Of a stretch of DNA of 64,000 nucleotides, positions 8,720 to 23,948 are shown piece by piece. The notes beneath the pieces are model-generated. The model did no database searches and was not told where the DNA came from. It worked only from the letters and a program-made list of their open reading frames with translations. The position numbers and the translations under genes are program-made. Position 1 is the stretch's first letter, and each line of letters begins with the position of its first letter. Source of the DNA: Streptococcus thermophilus (GTDB lineage: Bacteria > Actinomycetota > Actinomycetes > Mycobacteriales > Mycobacteriaceae); NCBI GenBank assembly GCA_900618065.1, contig UYIL01000003.1, forward strand, positions 496,001 through 560,000, in the 5' to 3' direction.

Positions 8720-9043
8720 GTGACTAACAACCAGCCAGGTAGAAGTGCGGCAAAGCCCACCGGTAAACGCCAGCTGAGCGGTTCCACCTCCGTCACCACT
8801 GATTCTTACGAGACGAAGCGCACTCCTGCTGCCGCCTCCGATGATCAGGACAACACTGGCGACGGCCCGCTGGCGTTCCCCGGTGAAGTTGTCGGCGAGA
8901 TGCGCAAAGTGGTCTGGCCCACCGGCGCGCAGATGGTGAACTACACACTCATCGTCTTCGGTTTCCTCATCGTTTTGACTGCGCTCGTATGGGGCGTGGA
9001 CCAGGCAGCGTCCTGGGTAGTTGAGCAAGTCCTGGTGCCTTAG
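8720..9043 (+). CDS. secE: Preprotein translocase subunit SecE
   Basis: A 107-residue subunit of the SecYEG channel in the inner membrane. The C-terminal half has the conserved SecE signature FPGEVVGEMRKVVWPTG and one transmembrane helix (YTLIVFGFLIVLTALVWGV, near residues 74-92). The N-terminal 50 residues are a polar extension common in corynebacteria. I chose the GTG at 8720 because it follows GAGGAG at proper spacing; a TTG at 8708 lacks a binding site. The gene follows tRNA-Trp by 27 bases and precedes nusG. Confidence 0.93.
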   Translation: MTNNQPGRSAAKPTGKRQLSGSTSVTTDSYETKRTPAAASDDQDNTGDGPLAFPGEVVGEMRKVVWPTGAQMVNYTLIVFGFLIVLTALVWGVDQAASWVVEQVLVP

Positions 9044-9050
9044 GTATAGT
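9021..9050 (+). promoter_or_regulatory. Predicted nusG promoter inside the secE 3' end
   Basis: TTGAGC (9021-9026) and TATAGT (9045-9050) are separated by 18 bases, a plausible SigA promoter. A start near 9057 would place the hairpin at 9069-9108 in the nusG 5' leader. Confidence 0.5.
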
Positions 9051-9068
9051 CTTCTGCAGACAAATACA

Positions 9069-9108
9069 GATCCCGCCGCCCGTCAAGGGTAAGGCGGGAT
9101 CAGTTTTT
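9069..9108 (+). terminator. Terminator/attenuator hairpin between secE and nusG
   Basis: GATCCCGCC (9069-9077) and GGCGGGATC (9093-9101) form a 9-bp perfect stem followed by AGTTTTT. It would end secE transcripts and could attenuate transcripts starting at the predicted nusG promoter. Confidence 0.75.
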
Positions 9109-9160
9109 GGCCCAGCAGGTAGGCTGGGGCGCACCACACCCCGACGAGAAAGGAGCGGTC

Positions 9161-10189
9161 ATGGCAGAAGACACCACCAACAACGAAGCCACCACTGAAG
9201 AGCGCAACGAAGAAGAAATGGTTGCCGAAGGCGGCGCGGTGCAGGAGTCCACGGACCCGGAAACCGGCGCAGACGACGCTGAGGCTGACAGTCAGGGCTC
9301 CGGCGCCACCACCGACCTCCGCGAAGACGAGATGATCGGTGAAGGCGGCGCTGTCGGCGACGACACCGCTGACGCTGAGCCGGTTGTTGACGCGGAGCAG
9401 GACGAGGCGCCGGAGGTTGAGACTCAGCCCGTGCAGGAAGTCGACCTCGAATCGGCCGATGTCACCGAGGCTGACGCTGAAGTTGCGGCGTCCCCGGAGG
9501 CCGCGCTCGGCGGTGAGCCGGAGGAGGCTACGGACGCGGACTACAAGCGCCGCCTGCGCGAGTACACCCGCGAGCTGAAGAAGCTCCCTGGTTCCTGGTA
9601 CATCATTCAGTCCTACTCGGGCTACGAGAACAAAGTGAAGACCAACCTGGACATGCGCATCCAGACGCTCGAGGTGGAGGAATCCATATACGACGTGGTC
9701 GTGCCCATCGAGCAGGTCTTTGAGAAGGACAAGAACGGCAAGAAGAAGATCGTCAAGCGCAAGCTTCTTCCGGGCTACGTCCTGGTGCGCATGGATCTTA
9801 ACGATGCGGCGTGGTCCGTGGTCCGCGAGACCCCGGGCGTGACCAGCTTCGTCGGTAATGAGGGCAACGCGACTCCGGTCAAGCACCGCGACGTGGCGAA
9901 GTTCCTCATGCCGAAGACCGCGCCTGTCGACGGTGAAGCGGCCGCATCCGAGGCAAATGCCGAGGGCGAGACCGTCATCGCAATGCCGGAGCAGGAAGAG
10001 AAGCCGAAGGTCGCGCACGACTTCCAGGTCGGCGAGGCTGTCACCATTCTTTCCGGTGCGCTGGCGTCCGTGTCTGCGACCATCAACGAGATCGACCCGG
10101 AGACCGGCAAGATCCAGGCGCTCGTGTCCATCTTCGGCCGCGAGACCCCGGTCGAGCTCACTGCCGATCAGATCGAGCGGATCATGTAG
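9161..10189 (+). CDS. nusG: Transcription elongation/termination factor NusG
   Basis: A 342-residue NusG that binds RNA polymerase through its NGN domain and couples it to Rho or the ribosome through the KOW domain. Residues about 1-140 are a very acidic extension with two similar modules (EEMVAEGGAV and DEMIGEGGAV). The NGN domain starts near WYIIQSYSGYENKVKTNL and includes LLPGYVLVRMDLNDAAW and TPGVTSFVGN. An insertion of about 35 residues, with acidic patches, precedes the KOW domain (FQVGEAVTILSGALASVSATI and VSIFGRETPVELT). The ATG at 9161 follows GAAAGGAG. The acidic N-terminus is longer than in E. coli NusG but is usual for high-GC actinobacteria. Confidence 0.95.
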   Translation: MAEDTTNNEATTEERNEEEMVAEGGAVQESTDPETGADDAEADSQGSGATTDLREDEMIGEGGAVGDDTADAEPVVDAEQDEAPEVETQPVQEVDLESADVTEADAEVAASPEAALGGEPEEATDADYKRRLREYTRELKKLPGSWYIIQSYSGYENKVKTNLDMRIQTLEVEESIYDVVVPIEQVFEKDKNGKKKIVKRKLLPGYVLVRMDLNDAAWSVVRETPGVTSFVGNEGNATPVKHRDVAKFLMPKTAPVDGEAAASEANAEGETVIAMPEQEEKPKVAHDFQVGEAVTILSGALASVSATINEIDPETGKIQALVSIFGRETPVELTADQIERIM

Positions 10190-10220
10190 CGTACCTCGTG
10201 GCGCGCCGGCTGGCGGCAAA

Positions 10221-10309
10221 CAAGATCTCGATTGCATTCTTGCCCTGTCACTCAAAACTGACCTGCGGTTTTGTTTGAGGATCTCGGGGGCGGTGTAATC
10301 GAGATCTTG
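10221..10309. repeat. 13-bp perfect inverted repeat after nusG
   Basis: CAAGATCTCGATT (10221-10233) and AATCGAGATCTTG (10297-10309) are exact reverse complements 63 bases apart. A second nested complementarity (CTCAAAAC with GTTTTG/TTTGAG) lies between them, so the nusG 3' region could fold into one long imperfect hairpin. Confidence 0.6.
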
Positions 10310-10335
10310 CCCGTCACGAACGGCACCCTACTGAT

Positions 10336-10365
10336 ACCGGCTCCCAACCTAACGGGGCCGGTTTT
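10336..10365 (+). terminator. Intrinsic terminator of nusG
   Basis: ACCGGCTCC pairs imperfectly with GGGGCCGGT across a 9-base loop and runs into TTTTC. It lies 7 bases before the predicted rplK promoter. Confidence 0.7.
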
Positions 10366-10371
10366 CGCGAT

Positions 10372-10401
10372 TTGGGCTGGTCGGGGTCAGTCCCGTACAC
10401 T
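10372..10401 (+). promoter_or_regulatory. Predicted rplK-rplA promoter
   Basis: TTGGGC (10372-10377) and TACACT (10396-10401) are 18 bases apart. Initiation near 10408 would give a leader of about 140 nt containing a CGTCGATAAGC copy. Confidence 0.5.
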
Positions 10402-10455
10402 GGTCGATCGTGCCTGCTTGAGGGTGGGTGCGGTAGTGAACGTCCCCGGTGGCTG

Positions 10456-10466
10456 CGTCGATAAGC
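10456..10466 (+). repeat. CGTCGATAAGC motif, rplK leader
   Basis: Exact copy of the 11-mer found 15 times in this window. It lies 81 bases upstream of the rplK start codon in non-coding sequence. Confidence 0.7.
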
Positions 10467-10546
10467 AAAAGGCGTTGACGTGGCATCCGGAAGGTCTCCG
10501 TTAATCATCGTGGCGGGGGCCTGTACCTAGGAAAAGAGGTAATTCG

Positions 10547-10975
10547 ATGGCTAAGAAGAAGGTCACCGGCCTGATCAAACTGCAGATCGAGGCTGGTATG
10601 GCGAACCCGGCACCGCCGGTCGGTCCGGCTCTCGGTGCGCACGGTGTGAACATCGTCGAGTTCACCAAGGCGTACAACGCTGCAACCGAGTCCATGCGCG
10701 GCAACATCATCCCGGTGGAGATCACGGTCTACGAAGACCGCTCCTTCGACTTCATCCTGAAGTCCCCGCCGGCTGCGAAGCTCCTGCTCAAGGCCGCTGG
10801 CCTGCAGAAGGGCTCCGGCGTCCCCCACACCGACAAGGTGGGCAAGGTCACCTGGGAGCAGTGCAAGGAAATCGCTGAGACCAAGAAGAACGACCTCAAC
10901 GCCCGCGACATCGAGGCAGGTGCGGCCATCATCGCCGGTACCGCTCGTTCCATGGGCATCGACGTCCAGAAGTAA
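10547..10975 (+). CDS. rplK: 50S ribosomal protein L11
   Basis: A 142-residue protein of the GTPase-associated centre that binds 23S rRNA and the L10/L12 stalk base. It shows the N-terminal proline-rich helix region ([25 protein letters not shown]) and the C-terminal RNA-binding domain ending [10 protein letters not shown]. The ATG at 10547 follows AAAAGAGGT. It forms an operon with rplA, 93 bases downstream. Confidence 0.97.
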   Translation: MAKKKVTGLIKLQIEAGMANPAPPVGPALGAHGVNIVEFTKAYNAATESMRGNIIPVEITVYEDRSFDFILKSPPAAKLLLKAAGLQKGSGVPHTDKVGKVTWEQCKEIAETKKNDLNARDIEAGAAIIAGTARSMGIDVQK

Positions 10976-11068
10976 CACGGGCGTCCGTGGGAGGGCCGGG
11001 TCAGGCCCGTACCACACTTCCCGCCGCCTGATATGGCGGCAGCAATCAACACTGCAAAGGAATTCAAC

Positions 11069-11779
11069 ATGGCCAAGAAGCACTCCAAGGCTTACGCCGA
11101 GCAGCTGGCAAAGATCGACCGTGAGTCGGTCTACACCCCGCTGCAGGCAGTCACCCTGGCGAAGGAGACCGCCTCCGAGAAGTACGACGCCACCATCGAC
11201 GTGGCAATGCGTCTTTCCGTCGACCCGCGTAAGGCTGACCAGCTGGTCCGCGGCACCGTCAACCTGCCGAACGGCACCGGTAAGAGCGTGCGCGTCGCTG
11301 TTTTCGCTGAGGGCGAGAACGCAACCAAGGCTCAGGAAGCTGGCGCCGACATCGTCGGTTCCGACGAGCTGATCGAGCAGATCAACGCCGGCAACATCGA
11401 CTTCGACGTTGCTATTGCGACCCCGGACCAGATGGCGAAGGTCGGCCGCGTTGCCCGCGTCCTCGGCCCGCGTGGTCTGATGCCGAACCCGAAGACCGGC
11501 ACCGTCACCCCCGACGTGGCTAAGGCTGTCAGCGAGTCCAAGGGCGGCAAGATCGCCTTCCGCGTGGACAAGGCATCCAACCTGCACGCTCTGATCGGCA
11601 AGGCATCCTTCACCCCGGAGCAGCTCGCCGAGAACTACGGCGCTCTCCTGGACGAGGTTCTGCGCCTCAAGCCGGCATCCGCCAAGGGCATCTACCTGAA
11701 GAAGGTCACGGTTTCCGCGACCCAGGGGCCGGGCGTTCCGGTTGACCCGTCTGTGCAGAAGAACTATACGGAGGCTTAA
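11069..11779 (+). CDS. rplA: 50S ribosomal protein L1
   Basis: A 236-residue protein of the mobile L1 stalk that moves with E-site tRNA. The family signature [17 protein letters not shown] is present near residue 131. The ATG at 11069 has AAAGGAAT upstream; the open frame further upstream to 11033 lacks homology. The gene is followed by half of its terminator hairpin; the other half now lies beyond an inserted IS3-family element. Confidence 0.97.
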   Translation: MAKKHSKAYAEQLAKIDRESVYTPLQAVTLAKETASEKYDATIDVAMRLSVDPRKADQLVRGTVNLPNGTGKSVRVAVFAEGENATKAQEAGADIVGSDELIEQINAGNIDFDVAIATPDQMAKVGRVARVLGPRGLMPNPKTGTVTPDVAKAVSESKGGKIAFRVDKASNLHALIGKASFTPEQLAENYGALLDEVLRLKPASAKGIYLKKVTVSATQGPGVPVDPSVQKNYTEA

Positions 11780-11799
11780 GCCCGCGTAGTTACCGCGCT

Positions 11800-11811
11800 C
11801 AAACCCCGGTT
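11800..11811 (+). terminator. Left arm of the rplK-rplA terminator, split by an IS
   Basis: CAAACCCCGGTT is complementary to AACCGGGGTTTTG at 13271-13283. With the 1439-bp element and one target copy removed, the two arms form an 11-bp stem with a loop of about 17 bases and a T run, a standard intrinsic terminator. The IS lies in the former loop. Confidence 0.8.
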
Positions 11812-11861
11812 TTCGGCATTCGTGCTGTGAACTAGCCCCCATTAGTTGGACTGGTTTAATT

Positions 11862-12683
11862 CTAGGCGGTTAGGGGTTCAAGGGCCTGATTCCGATATTG
11901 CGTCGGGGTCAGGCCCTTGAGTCGTTGTTGGACGCGTTTGGTGTTGTACCACTGGATGTAGTCATCGATCGCTTGGTTGAAATCCTCGATAGTGTCGAAG
12001 ACTTCGCCGTGGTACATCTCTGTTTTCACGTGCCCGAAGAAGTTCTCCATAACTGCGTTGTCGTAGCAATTGGCTTTACGCGACATCGACTGAACACCGC
12101 CGTTGTCGTCGATCAAGTCGCGCCAGGAGACGTGCTGGTACTGGAAGCCTTGATCGGTGTGCATCATCCACCCGGGTTCAGGCGCGCACGCCGCGATCGC
12201 CTTGGTCAATGAAGCAGCGGTAAACGCTGTCGACGGCGATGTAGCCACGGTATGGGCGACGATTGAGCGGTCGAACAGATCCATCACGGGTGACAGATAC
12301 ACCTTGCGGCCTGCGACCCTGAACTCGGTGACGTCGCTGACAAAAGCGGTGTTCGGCGTGTCCGGGCTGAATTTGCGATCCAGTTTGTTCTCAGCGATGT
12401 GGCTGATCGTTCCGGCGTAGGAAACATAGCGCCGGCGCTGGCGGATCTTGGCCCGAAGACCCATCTCGCGCATGAGCTTGTAGACCACCTTGTGGTTAAC
12501 CACCCAGCCCTCGTTGCGCAGGTCCAGCAGGACCCGCCGGTAACCGTAGCGATGCTTATTACGCTCGAAGCTTTCCCGGATTGCGTGCTTAAGTACCGCG
12601 TGCTTATCCGGCTCGCTCAGTCGTTTCTGGTGGTAGAAGAACGTCGACCGTGGCATACCTGCCGCGTCTAGGAGATACTCCAA
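11862..12683 (-). CDS. IS3-family transposase OrfB (DDE integrase domain)
   Basis: A 273-residue rve-type catalytic half of the transposase. It has the HTH_21-like segment (HRYGYRRVLLDLRNEGWVVNHK) and the DDE triad region: FVSDVTEFRVAGRKVYLSPVMDL, then HTDQGFQYQH, then NCYDNAVMENFFGHVKTE. The TTG at 12683 is a possible independent start. However, the frame is open upstream to the A7 stretch in orfA, so the main product is probably an OrfAB fusion made by -1 frameshifting. Confidence 0.92.
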   Translation of the reverse strand: MEYLLDAAGMPRSTFFYHQKRLSEPDKHAVLKHAIRESFERNKHRYGYRRVLLDLRNEGWVVNHKVVYKLMREMGLRAKIRQRRRYVSYAGTISHIAENKLDRKFSPDTPNTAFVSDVTEFRVAGRKVYLSPVMDLFDRSIVAHTVATSPSTAFTAASLTKAIAACAPEPGWMMHTDQGFQYQHVSWRDLIDDNGGVQSMSRKANCYDNAVMENFFGHVKTEMYHGEVFDTIEDFNQAIDDYIQWYNTKRVQQRLKGLTPTQYRNQALEPLTA

Positions 12684-12721
12684 ACGGTGCTGCGACTTGA
12701 GGATGACAATCGCCTGGACTT

Positions 12722-13204
12722 TCAGACGTGTCCCTGATTCCTCAAGTCCCGCAATTTTTTTAGGTAGGCGTTTTCCGCTTTCAACCGCTCGATCTGGCGG
12801 CGCAGCTTCTCCTCCTCCGTGAGCACCTTCGGCGCGGCCGAGCCTTTGGGCCTGCCCTTCGGCTTCGGTTTTAACGCGTCATCGCCACCTTTGCGCCATT
12901 CCCACGACCAATATTTGACCAGCTGATCTGACGACAGGCCAAACTCACGTGCAAGATCCATCGCGGTCTCGCCGGCGAGGTGGCGTTCGACAACTTCCTT
13001 CTTAGTCTCAAACAAGTACTGCTGCTTTGTCGGCTTCTCCACGAGACATAGACTGCCATGCAGGACAAACCGACGGTAGAGACAACGGACGGCATCTCTT
13101 GAGACCCCAAGGACACTCGCAGCAGCTAGAGAACCCATACCCTGCTCAAAAAGATCTACCAACTGCTCACGCTGATGTTCACTCAGCGAACTTCGTGCTC
13201 TCAA
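12722..13204 (-). CDS. IS3-family transposase OrfA (helix-turn-helix)
   Basis: A DNA-binding half of about 160 residues. It contains two helix-turn-helix units (MGSLAAASVLGVSRDAVRCLYRRF and ETAMDLAREFGLSSDQLVKYWSWEW) and a C-terminal leucine-zipper-like segment (EEEKLRRQIERLKAENAYLKKL). I chose the TTG at 13204 because GGGGAG precedes it; the frame continues to 13267 but there crosses the terminal repeat. At 12755-12761 the coding strand reads seven A residues just before the OrfA stop, a slippery site for shifting into OrfB. Confidence 0.82.
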   Translation of the reverse strand: MRARSSLSEHQREQLVDLFEQGMGSLAAASVLGVSRDAVRCLYRRFVLHGSLCLVEKPTKQQYLFETKKEVVERHLAGETAMDLAREFGLSSDQLVKYWSWEWRKGGDDALKPKPKGRPKGSAAPKVLTEEEKLRRQIERLKAENAYLKKLRDLRNQGHV

Positions 13205-13270
13205 CGAAAACTGCTCCCCACTAGTCGGTAACTGATTTCTCAGTCCAACTAATGGGGAGCAGTTCACTGG

Positions 13271-13283
13271 AACCGGGGTTTTG
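13271..13283 (+). terminator. Right arm of the rplK-rplA terminator
   Basis: AACCGGGGTTTTG is the reverse complement of the arm at 11800-11811 and carries the T run. See the left-arm entry. Confidence 0.8.
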
Positions 13284-13286
13284 TGA

Positions 13287-13556
13287 TCGCCAGGGTGGAG
13301 GGGATGCCCTGTTCACGTATCCTGGGAGCAGCTGAACCTTTGGGCCGAAGGTCCTAGATCGACAGCATTGGTGTTCAAGGAAGGTACTGACCAGTACTGG
13401 CATAACGGCGGAACGTTCGGGTTCTCGTCCATGCTGCTGCTCGACACGGGTAAACAGCGTGCGTCTTTCGTGGCTGCCGATTCGTCCACGGAGATTGAAC
13501 CGTTCGCGTTCGAACTCCTCGGGCTGGAAGACCCTGCCAAGAACAAGAAGCAGTGA
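13287..13556 (+). pseudogene. C-terminal remnant of a serine hydrolase (beta-lactamase-related)
   Basis: The frame is open from 13287 to a TGA at 13554-13556. It encodes a tail with YWHNGGTFGFSSMLLLDTGKQ, resembling the His-Asn-Gly-Gly-Thr-x-Gly-Phe-Ser block near the C-terminus of class C beta-lactamase-like esterases. The first 30 or so residues have no such similarity, and there is no N-terminal catalytic SxxK part anywhere in the window. The fragment begins right after the rplA terminator, so the loss of the 5' part looks independent of the IS3 insertion. It is probably not expressed as a functional protein. Confidence 0.55.
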
Positions 13557-13752
13557 TTGCGCGATTTGGTTTCCCGCACCGCCCTGCATTAAGGTTCATC
13601 AACGAAGTTTGAACGGGAATTTTTCCCGCGCTCAAGTTTCACCGAAGACCGTCGGTCATCCCGAAGGTGAAAGCCTAGAAGGATCGAAGACTCCACCCAC
13701 GGAGTGGCCCACGCAGGAGAAACGTGGCTTGTATAGCGCTTGAAAAGCGCAT

Positions 13753-13785
13753 TGCCTCGTGCTTCTGCACGGGGCATTTTGTTTT
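13753..13785 (+). terminator. Terminator-like stem in the rplJ leader
   Basis: TGCCTCGTGC and GCACGGGGCA pair around a TTCT tetraloop (one T-G pair) and are followed by TTTTGTTTT. It lies 90 bases before rplJ and could act as an attenuator. Confidence 0.75.
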
Positions 13786-13814
13786 GCGCCGGTCGCGTGG
13801 TGGCTGCCACGTGG

Positions 13815-13825
13815 CGTCGATAAGC
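13815..13825 (+). repeat. CGTCGATAAGC motif, rplJ leader
   Basis: Exact copy with the extended form GCGTCGATAAGCGAAA, 51 bases upstream of the rplJ start. Confidence 0.7.
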
Positions 13826-13876
13826 GAAATGCTCCGGGCGGATACAACATGAAGTAATTGGAAGGAGGCGTGTGTC

Positions 13877-14398
13877 ATGGCAAACCCGAAGAACACAGCT
13901 GAGCTGGCTGAACTGAAGGAGAAGTTCGAAGGCTCGTCCGCTGTTTTCCTCACCGAGTACCGCGGTTTGACCGTGGGTCAGCTGCAGCAGCTGCGCGGTG
14001 AGCTCGGATTTGATGTTGAACTGCACGTCGCCAAGAACACCCTCGTCAAGATCGCTGCTAATGAGCACGGTATTGAGGGTCTCGACGATTACCTGACCGG
14101 CCCCACCGCTGTCGCCTTCATCAAGGGCGATGCGACTGTGGACGCCGCGAAGACCATGAAGAAGTTCGCTAAGGACAATGACCTGTTCATTGTCAAGGGC
14201 GGCTACATGGACGGTAACGCTCTCGACGCATCCCAGGTGGCTGCTGTCGCAGAGATGGACAACCGCGAGACCACTCTGGCCAAGCTTGCTGGCGCTTTCC
14301 AGGGCTCTATGGCGAAGGCTGCTGGCCTGTTCCAGGCTCCGGCATCCAAGACGGCACGACTCGTTGCCGCACTGCAGGACAAGCAGGAAGCCGCTTAA
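13877..14398 (+). CDS. rplJ: 50S ribosomal protein L10
   Basis: A 173-residue stalk base protein that binds 23S rRNA at its N-terminus and L7/L12 dimers through its C-terminal helix. The N-terminal L10 domain has VFLTEYRGLTVGQLQQLRGEL and LHVAKNTLVKIAANE. The ATG at 13877 follows GGAAGGAGG. rplL follows after 68 bases. Confidence 0.97.
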   Translation: MANPKNTAELAELKEKFEGSSAVFLTEYRGLTVGQLQQLRGELGFDVELHVAKNTLVKIAANEHGIEGLDDYLTGPTAVAFIKGDATVDAAKTMKKFAKDNDLFIVKGGYMDGNALDASQVAAVAEMDNRETTLAKLAGAFQGSMAKAAGLFQAPASKTARLVAALQDKQEAA

Positions 14399-14466
14399 AG
14401 CGACTTTCAGTAAAACGCACACGAAACATTCTGGCCGTGTAAGGCCACAACAGAAAGGAAGCCACA

Positions 14467-14859
14467 ATGGCTAAGCTCACCAAGGACGAGCTCATCGAGC
14501 AGTTCAAGGAAATGACCCTTATCGAGCTCTCCGAGTTCCTGAAGGAATTCGAGGAGGTCTTCGACGTGACCGCTGCCGCTCCGGTTGCAGTTGCAGCAGC
14601 TGGCGCTCCGGGCGCTGCTGGCGACGCTCCGGCTGAGGAGGAGAAGGACGAGTTCGACGTCGTTCTCGAGGACGCTGGCGACAAGAAGATCGGCGTTATT
14701 AAGGCTGTCCGCGAGATCGTCTCCGGCCTGGGTCTGAAGGACGCCAAGGAGATGGTTGAGGGTGCTCCGAAGGCCATCCTCGAGGGCGCTAACAAGGACG
14801 ACGCTGAGGCTGCTAAGGCTAAGCTGGAAGAGGCTGGCGCGAAGGTCTCCCTCAAGTAA
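14467..14859 (+). CDS. rplL: 50S ribosomal protein L7/L12
   Basis: A 130-residue stalk protein that recruits translational GTPases. It has an N-terminal dimerisation domain ([18 protein letters not shown]), an Ala/Pro-rich hinge (residues 38-58) and the conserved C-terminal domain ([20 protein letters not shown], then [15 protein letters not shown]). An intrinsic terminator follows. Confidence 0.98.
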   Translation: MAKLTKDELIEQFKEMTLIELSEFLKEFEEVFDVTAAAPVAVAAAGAPGAAGDAPAEEEKDEFDVVLEDAGDKKIGVIKAVREIVSGLGLKDAKEMVEGAPKAILEGANKDDAEAAKAKLEEAGAKVSLK

Positions 14860-14875
14860 GCGTTTCACGCATCTT

Positions 14876-14902
14876 GCCCCTGCCTGTGTGCAGGGGCTTT
14901 TT
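14876..14902 (+). terminator. Intrinsic terminator of rplJ-rplL
   Basis: A perfect 8-bp stem GCCCCTGC/GCAGGGGC with a 6-base loop is followed by TTTTT. Confidence 0.92.
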
Positions 14903-14980
14903 GCTTTTCGACGTTCGGTGCCCCGCATCCCGCCGTGGCGGGGCTAGGGGCAGGTGGGGTGGGCTTGTAAAGTGGCACGC

Positions 14981-15961
14981 ATGCTTCCCAAGTCCCGTAT
15001 CTTGTCTGCCATCCTTGTTGGGGTGGGCATCGCGCTCATTGTCGCGGGACTAGTAGCTCCACGTTTTCTTTTGGGGGATGCGCGTTTCCCGCTTAACCTG
15101 GAGCACACCACCTGGACAATGCACGACCCGCAGGGGCGGGTTTTCGATTCGGAGGTGGGGGAGAACGGTAAGGCCGTGGAGGTGCCGGTCACCCGCCAGC
15201 TGCACATGACTGTGCAGAACCCGGCAACGGAGGAGCGCACGGGGCTGCGGATTGGGGATTCGCTGTTGCGGGGTGACAAGGATTCTGACTTTGACAACCT
15301 GATTGCTGCTTCAACGTGGTCGTACGAGATGGACCGCAAGACAGGCGCTTTCGCTACTGCAGCCAAGCTGAGCAGCGTGATGGCCATGCCTGATGCCGAG
15401 GTTGCCGTTGATGGCGTGTGGCTGAAGTTCCCGCTCGATGTGCAGCAAACGGAGTACGCGGTCTTCGAACCCACGTTGCGCACGGCGGCGCCGGCGGTGT
15501 TCAAGGAGGAGCGCGTCGTTGCCGGTCGCACTGTCTATGTGTTTGAGCAGCGGGTCGAGGCGGTGAACGTCGCCAAGCTGTATGCGGATGTGGCCAACAC
15601 GTTGACGTTGCCTGCGCCCGGCGGCGGGCAGCGCCAAGTATTCCGTTACCACGACGCGACGCGTGAGTTCACGGTCGACCAGATCACCGGTGTCGTCGTG
15701 GGCATCGATGAGCGTGTCGACGATTACTACGCCGACCAAAACGGCCGCCGCGCCCAGGACATCATTGCATACGACGCTGCGATGGACCCTGCCGATGTCG
15801 AGCAGATGGCGGGCCAACTGACCCCGGTGACGCAGTCCGTGTCGCGTTGGGTGACCTGGGGGACGATCGGGTTGGGCGCGCTGCTCACCCTCGCCGGACT
15901 GATCGGAGCGCTGCGCCCGGGCGGGGGTAGATCGACCCGGGGTGATGCTGGAACCCCGTAG
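14981..15961 (+). CDS. DUF3068 (PorA-family) membrane protein
   Basis: A 326-residue actinobacterial membrane protein of the DUF3068 family. One hydrophobic segment lies near residues 7-25 (AILVGVGIALIVAGLVAPRF) and one near residues 290-313. Between them is a large extracytoplasmic beta-rich domain (PLNLEHTTWTMHDPQGRVFD, RYHDATREFTVDQITGVVVG). Some databases name this family porin PorA, but a pore function is not shown by the sequence. The ATG at 14981 is preferred; a GTG three codons upstream is also possible. It stands alone between the rplL terminator and the rpoB leader. Confidence 0.8.
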   Translation: MLPKSRILSAILVGVGIALIVAGLVAPRFLLGDARFPLNLEHTTWTMHDPQGRVFDSEVGENGKAVEVPVTRQLHMTVQNPATEERTGLRIGDSLLRGDKDSDFDNLIAASTWSYEMDRKTGAFATAAKLSSVMAMPDAEVAVDGVWLKFPLDVQQTEYAVFEPTLRTAAPAVFKEERVVAGRTVYVFEQRVEAVNVAKLYADVANTLTLPAPGGGQRQVFRYHDATREFTVDQITGVVVGIDERVDDYYADQNGRRAQDIIAYDAAMDPADVEQMAGQLTPVTQSVSRWVTWGTIGLGALLTLAGLIGALRPGGGRSTRGDAGTP

Positions 15962-16265
15962 AGTCACACTTCCAGGGTTGCACTCCGCAAGGAGTGAGGT
16001 GGTAGAGTTCCACGACAAGCGACGGCGCTTTCATAGAGCTTTATATGAGACTGCTTTACAAACAGTCATTGGGGGTATAAGCTGTCTCCTTGCGCTGGAA
16101 GCCGTCGCCGGTGCGTGAATGAAACCTTGGATCCATATTTAGCAAAGATGGGTTTGACAAGGTGACTTTGTGCATTTTTGGGGGACGGGGCTTCCACTAA
16201 ATGAAACGCTATTTATCCAGCGGGTGTTCACGGGCATAAGCGCCGATGCACGTGCCCCGCGTGAG
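15962..16265 (+). promoter_or_regulatory. rpoB upstream region
   Basis: About 300 non-coding bases. Promoter-like features include TATAAG (16076-16081) just after the short inverted repeat GACTG...CAGTC (16049-16067), and TTGACA near 16153. I cannot decide between several possible starts. No other gene is visible. Confidence 0.4.
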
Positions 16266-19763
<3,498 letters not shown>

Positions 19764-19780
19764 CGCCAGGTGGGAGGGGG

Positions 19781-19791
19781 CGTCGATAAGC
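19781..19791 (+). repeat. CGTCGATAAGC motif, rpoB-rpoC spacer
   Basis: Exact copy (GGGCGTCGATAAGCG) in the 91-base gap, 64 bases before the rpoC start. Confidence 0.7.
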
Positions 19792-19854
19792 GTGCGCCCT
19801 TTTCCAGAGATACGAACTTGAACTCATAAAACCTAGAAGAAAAGGAACATTTAC

Positions 19855-23865
<4,011 letters not shown>

Positions 23866-23890
23866 CCCAGGAGCCTGCGTTTGGCAACGA

Positions 23891-23943
23891 GCCCGGTTTC
23901 CTTTCCCCGATTTGCACGAGGTGGGGAAGGGAGCTGGGCTTTT
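23891..23943 (+). terminator. Terminator downstream of rpoC
   Basis: GCCCGGTTTCCTTTCCCC pairs imperfectly with GGGGAAGGGAGCTGGGC, followed by TTTTG. It lies between the convergent rpoC and cas2 genes. Confidence 0.75.
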
Positions 23944-23948
23944 GTTGT

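Larger units (their letters stand above)
11828..13266 (-). mobile_element. IS3-family (IS150-like) insertion sequence, complete
   Basis: A 1439-bp element beginning TG and ending CA. The terminal inverted repeats match at about 23 of 26 positions (shared core CCCCATTAGTTGGACTG). It is flanked by a 3-bp target duplication CTG (11825-11827 and 13267-13269). It encodes OrfA and OrfB on the minus strand, joined by a probable programmed -1 frameshift. No disabling mutation is visible. Confidence 0.9.
13557..13876 (+). promoter_or_regulatory. rplJ-rplL leader region
   Basis: A 320-base non-coding stretch upstream of rplJ. It contains several short hairpins (for example CTCCACCCACGGAG near 13690 and AGCGCTTGAAAAGCGC near 13736), the terminator-like stem at 13753-13785 and a CGTCGATAAGC copy. 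Its position and structure fit an L10 autoregulatory leader, where the L10-L12 complex binds its own mRNA. I cannot place the exact L10 kink-turn by eye. Confidence 0.5.

Noticed and set aside
16170..16265. A longer N-terminus for RpoB
   Set aside because: The length and start known for corynebacterial RpoB (1165 residues) fit the GTG at 16266.
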